Shown here in pieces: positions 56,001 through 62,000 of a stretch of 64,000 bases of DNA. The notes under the pieces are model-generated. The model was given only the letters and a program-made list of their open reading frames with translations, searched no databases and was not told the DNA's origin. Made by a program: the position numbers and the translations under genes. This stretch comes from Aspidiotus rigidus (lineage: Eukaryota > Arthropoda > Insecta > Hemiptera > Diaspididae), in NCBI GenBank assembly GCA_035079385.1, contig JAVHKY010000018.1, positions 3,348,001 through 3,412,000 of the forward strand, written 5' to 3'. Every line of letters starts with the position of its first letter. Position 1 is the stretch's first letter.

Positions 56001-59000
56001 GTGCCGCAGTTGAGTTACGCGGCACACTATCGCCTCCCCATAAACTAAGTTCCGCAAGTGTTCTTCATTTATGAAGGTATTTTGCCGTACATTTACTCTA
56101 CTATAAGGCTTTTCCAGCGTTCCATATTGCATAATTATTTGCCTGATTCTCATCAATATGGTTGGCTCCCTAACATTGATCTTATGGCAGGTTGACACCG
56201 GAATGAAAATGAGTATGCAACCTAGCAATACCCATAAGAATAATGTTAGAAAGCCCACCGTATTCATAAGAATTAGGCGAATAAGTATGCAATATGGAAC
56301 GCTGGAAAAGCCTTATCAGGGTGTCTACAAGTCATAAAAGTCATGAAAGTCATGAAAAAGTCATGAATTTTTGCCAGTGGTCATGAAAGTCATAAAAGTC
56401 ATGATAAAGTCATGAATTGTTGTTTATGGTCGTGAGATTCTTGCAAAATTATTCATCATTCATTAAATAATGTAAAAAAATTACAGCGAACAAAAGTTGT
56501 TCAACAAATTAAGGAAAAAGATCATGAAAATTGCTATGAAAACGTCATTAGAAAGTCATGAAAAAGTCATGAATTTTTGAGTTGTAGATTTAGTAGACAC
56601 CCTGCTTATAGTTGGCTAATCAGCGGCACTGGTAGCACTCGGCTCAGGCTCCAGAAATAGTATTCTCCAGCTGTGCAGGTATTTTGCGCGACGGGTGGTC
56701 GCAGAGAAGACTCAGAAAAGTCGGCAAATTTCATTGTTAGAAACGAGTGGCCACCCTGCTGCATCTATCTACTCCTATAAGAAAACTTTTTGTCGCGAGA
56801 TTTTCTGCGCTTTCCTTTATTTGTAGGTTTTTCTGTGTAGAGGCTTAGGTCAGAATTTTTATTCTCGCCTTCCGGATTCCTATCGGTTGAGCAACGCCAA
56901 CCCTTTTATTACGGGTAAACGAAATTCAGTAGACTGGAAGGAAAATGAAAAGAAAAGAAAATGCGAAGAAAAAAAGGTTTATGTAAGTAGGAAACGAAGA
57001 AAAGTGCAGCGAGGACGAACGGGAACGAGAGCGAAAAATATAAAGCCGATCTTCCTCGCATTACCCGGTATTTTTTCGGAACAGATGACGGCATCGAATT
57101 CGGCGTATAAGGTGGTGTGTTTGTGTTAGTACGTGCTTGTGTACGTTAAATGAACGAGGTACATAACATACGAAGAACGTCGACAATGACGGTAGACAGA
57201 AATAAACCAGGTGATCGCGCGTACATGGTGGGGAATGGTACGCTGAGTATTCGAGGGGCGAAGATAGGTGTGCGCCACGTAACGTAAACGGAAAGTCGAC
57301 GAGTGACGGACGGACGCATCGACCGGTGGGACGAAAGAGGGGATGAGGACGGCTAGAGACGACACGGCGCGATGGATTGAAGAAGCTCGCTCGCTTCTTT
57401 TTTGTGGATCGCGTTCTTTGGGCTTCGTTCGGGTGGTGGCGGTTGCCCGCTTCAACACGCCGAGTTCTCATAATATTCGTCTACCCAAGAATGAGAGAGG
57501 AAGGAGAAGCGTTTTTTTTTTCAGGATGCGTACGCAAGCGGCTAGAAGTATGCGTGTACGACGACACTCGGCGTTTTCACCTTGAATGAAACTATTGTTT
57601 TCGCCTTCGTATGACTACGGGTTTTTAACCTTTCTCTCTTGAAGCGCAAGATATAATATTCTCTTCGGTTTCCCTGTCTCTTCATTTTCCCTACCTTCTC
57701 TCGCTCTGTCTTTGGTGAATTCTGTGTTCGATACTTGCCTCTCTGTCTTCGTTACTTTTCGATAATTACATGTTGCTTTGTTTCATGTAAAAAATACACT
57801 ACTTTTACTAAACTATTTAGGCACACGTAATTACGTGTTTATGTAAGCGTTGTAGTACAACTGTAGTAAAATGTTATTACATTATGTAGCTTTGTACAGA
57901 CTGAACGCTCACCCATCCATCAGCTGTGTGTGTATTTACGCTGCATTTTTTTGGTCGTCTCTGTTCGGATATTGGTGTATATCAAGAAGTTGAACTACGT
58001 TTAACTTTATTATGTATTTTTGTTTTACTCATCGCTCGACGTTGGTTTTTCTATAATAGGAATGGTTCGCCATAGGAATTACAAGACACAAGTTGTGTTA
58101 TTTTGGCGGTCGCGCTTCTGCGTTCTATCGAACGCAGAAGCGCCGTGTTTATGAGTGTGTGTGGGTATGTACGCGACGTAGTCAGCTGTTCGTCGCTTGG
58201 AACTTGGGAAAAGTTAAATGACCAGGCAGAAGGCAACGAAATTGCGCGTCGGGGCGCGGGATTGCATTTCATCTGATGATGTCTCGATTGGTTGGCGAGG
58301 GGGTCGGGCGGAGGTAGGGTTGGGAGGTACGGTTGCGCCGCTTATCAGTTAATTACCGTATACAGTATGTGCGAATGACGACCTAACGTTGGAATGTGTA
58401 CCGGCGTCGTCGTCGTCGTTTCGTTGGTATATAGAGATGCCTAGTTGTAGTATTTCTCGTTTTTATTGTTACCAATAGCCGGAGTGCGAATACGTAATAA
58501 AAAGTTTTTTTTTCATCTTTTTTATTACGAATCGCGAACTCTTGGTAATGAAAAGTATGCCGTACAGTACGGTCCGGTTCCGCTACGGCTGAAAACTCGA
58601 GATTTTTTTCTCCTCTTATACTTCTTCTTATTTCTACAGGACTTTTGAAAGAACTCGTTGCACGCAGAAATGCCTAGAGTAACGCATTTTACGACGTCTC
58701 ATATATTTTATGATTACATTCGCCTTTAGGACGCCGTGTTTTCGCGCTGGATATGCAAAACTCGCGTCGTGCGTTGTACAGAGTTGTGGTTTTCTGTGAA
58801 GCCGGTAAAATTGAGTAATCGGGACGGAAATGTCGGACAAAGGCTGCTGAAATTTTGTCCAGGTTCAGAGAATGTCCTGAAAAAGAAATTGATTGCAAGA
58901 TCATGTTTCATATTTATCTCATTTCTCTAGCTTTGTAGTAAGAATGAACGTAGAGTGGACGCAAATATTGGAAATAGAGGGACGGAGAGAGCAATGACAC

Positions 59001-62000
59001 AGAACTCATTACTATGTACTGTTATTTTTGTGTTACGGTAGGTAGAGCCTAGTATAAGTCTAGTCTTGTTGAGCTAAGTGGCTCTCGAGGCTTACTAGCT
59101 CCGCTCGTTCGCCTCCATTTAGTATAAGTGTAGTATATATTGAACTACATTCCTCCCGGGAGCCTAGCGAGTGATATTAGGCTGAGTGGCTCCAGGGGCT
59201 CACTCTCAGTCCCAGGTGACCTAATTAGCGTATTATAAAATATACTAGGGTTCGCTCCCATTCTGTTTTCTTGGATAGTTGACTGCACCTTGGTATAAGG
59301 TTGCGCAGCTTCAGCCTGGCTTCTTTGATTTATGGACGGTTCTTTTACAAGAGCATATCAGAACCGTCGCACCGATTTTTTCGATTGTGTTCTTCCCATA
59401 GCTCTCCTTCTTGTCAAACGAATGTACGCGCGTGTGATTTCCTCTTCCACATTTAAAGTGATAGGTCTTTCGTCTTCGTATCGGTCACTCTCTTTCAGCA
59501 TATGTGCTGGAGTTTGATCTGCAAGATGACGCTGACCTACAGGCGTTTCTCTCCTCTTCATTTTATAGAGATTGCTTTAAAAAAAAGCACCATGCCCGCT
59601 CAAACCCTGATTAAGCTAAAAGCAAGGTGGAATTTCTACACCTGGTTTTTCCAGGAGTTCTTTTATCCATCTTTCGTGTTGACAATCCTCCTGCTCGCTT
59701 ACCCGCATTACTTCCTTGCCTAGGCTGAATCATAACTTGTTCATGCTTTCCACCTTGGCTTCGCCCATAGGGACAATGCAATGGCCCGCGCTGCAAGTTC
59801 ATATCTTACTGGAATCCACATACATCCTGCCATAGCATACCAGCATAGCTCGATGTACTCTGTTGATATAATTGGCTACACTCTGTATCTTCAATCGGTC
59901 CAGCACTATGAGCTCATTTTTCCGCACATCCAAGATGCTCTTCAATTTTAGCTTTTTTTTTATAATTCTGCCACCCTCTCCCGTGTGAGTATGAGCAGAG
60001 TATCATGAGCGTAGGTAAAGCTAAAAGTCCATCTCTTCTCCAGATTCTCTAGAATGTAGTTTTACACAATATTCTAGAGTAGAGGGCCGACCACACTACC
60101 CTGCGGACAGACTCGTCTAACCAAACGGGATTCACCGACTGTGACACCAGCGACTGAATTTGCGGTCTATTCATTAGTTGTTAAGATGCCCTTCTGAGTT
60201 AGGATGGCTGCTGATTTTTGTGTTACGGTGGGAAAAGTTACCATCATAAGAACGGTCACACACGCTGACCTACTTTGGAGACTAGGAAGAATTTCGACTT
60301 TTCCTACTTTCAGGGTGTCTACCGGTCATGTAGGTCAAGTAAATCAAGTAAAAGTCAAGCATTTGATAAAAAGTCAAGTAAACAAGTAAAAGTCGAGTAT
60401 TTTCATTAACAGTCAAGTAAAAATGACAAAAAATGTTGAAAACAAAAATTAGGATGCCGTTGCAAGTTTTGCAATGGCGAGCGGGGAATCCGCAAGATCT
60501 GTATTCCACTACGGAAGGTCTTTCAAAAAGTAGAACATGTAGAAAATCCTATCATAGGGCATAGCTCGAGAGTGGAAATTTTTCCAAGTGAAGTCCTCCC
60601 TCCCCCGTGACTTCGTCAATTTTGGACCGCACGCGCCTGCGCTCGCGCTCGCACACACGAAAATTCCCTAGAAGTACCCCCAAAGGGATAGCGGATTCTC
60701 CGATTAAAAAAAATTGAAAAACAGTATTTTTAGCCAATTTGACTTATTTTTTTTTTCTTACTTGTTGACTCGTTTACTTTGAAAAAAGGTCAAGTAAAAG
60801 TCAAGTATTTTCAGAATTTCCTTTAAGTAGACACCCTGACTTTGAGACCTGTATCCTCTGCCTTCAGTGTACTGAGACTATCATACAGTATACTGGGCCT
60901 GACATGCGGTATACTGGAGGCTTCATGTACTGTATGCTAGGGTAATCAGCTCGTCCTGCCCCCGATACTAAAGTTAACATAGGTATATTTGGCCTCACTC
61001 CCGCGATTCGGAAAAGCTACTACGTAAGTCAACCTCTAATACACTAAGCTTAACTAGGCTCAGCTACTTAGCCTAACATATCCCTAATATGTAGTAAACT
61101 AAGGCCAGAGAGAGAGAGAGAAAGTGAGTAGAATCGATTTAATATGATCGATAAAATGATTCATGTATTTTCTCTGGCCTAGACCTGATTCAGCGATTTG
61201 CGACCCTGTCACCTTGACCTTGGGACCATGAAAAATCGCATCTATTGATTTAATCTTGAACCTCTCCTTCTTGGATTGATGTCCTCACCTATGTATATCA
61301 TGTCAACATTAATCAGTTTCCTGAATTCCTCGCCCAACTTCGTCCAGGAAGTCGTAGTTTTTTATTCATATTCTGGACATGTTTTATGCCTTTTGTCTAA
61401 CCTGGACCTCACTCAGCGATTTGCGTCTGTATTTTCATCCATTGGTACGACCTTGAACCCCCTTTTTCTGGATTGGCTTTCTTATGTCCGTACATCTCTT
61501 TCACCTAATCAAATATAACATGCTATCGTATACAAGGCTAACGAATCCGTAGGAGAGGCGCAGAACTTGGGATGTGTTGCAAACTTGAAAGCAGAATTAA
61601 TGATATACAGTAGTATATTTGAAAAAATCTCAACGTCTAATTACGTGTAAGAAGTTATGGACTTGTAGTACAGGAAGACTTCTAAGGTCTGGTTATTTTC
61701 CAGTTTTTATCTCTACCAGGCTCAAAGCTCAAATTTCTTCTGAATCTCCGTGCCCGCAATCCACATGTGCATCAAAGTTGAGTATCCATTTAGGTCCCTC
61801 TATTTCTATACGGGCGGCTATAACTTGAAATTTATGTCTCTTTTCGTCTGTGGCACTTCTTCATGAGACTCGGAGCTCCAAGGTCCCCACTTCTAAAAAA
61901 GTCAGGGAAAGTCTGGAAATGTACCTAGTATGGATCGATAGCCAAATTAGTAGAAATTCACTCCCCTATTATTATATTCTTCGCCAACAATTATTTATCA

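Noticed and set aside
57061..57589. Overlapping ORFs on both strands around 57 kb
   Set aside because: Raised G+C lowers stop-codon frequency. Frames on both strands are equally open and Arg/Ser-rich, as expected by chance.
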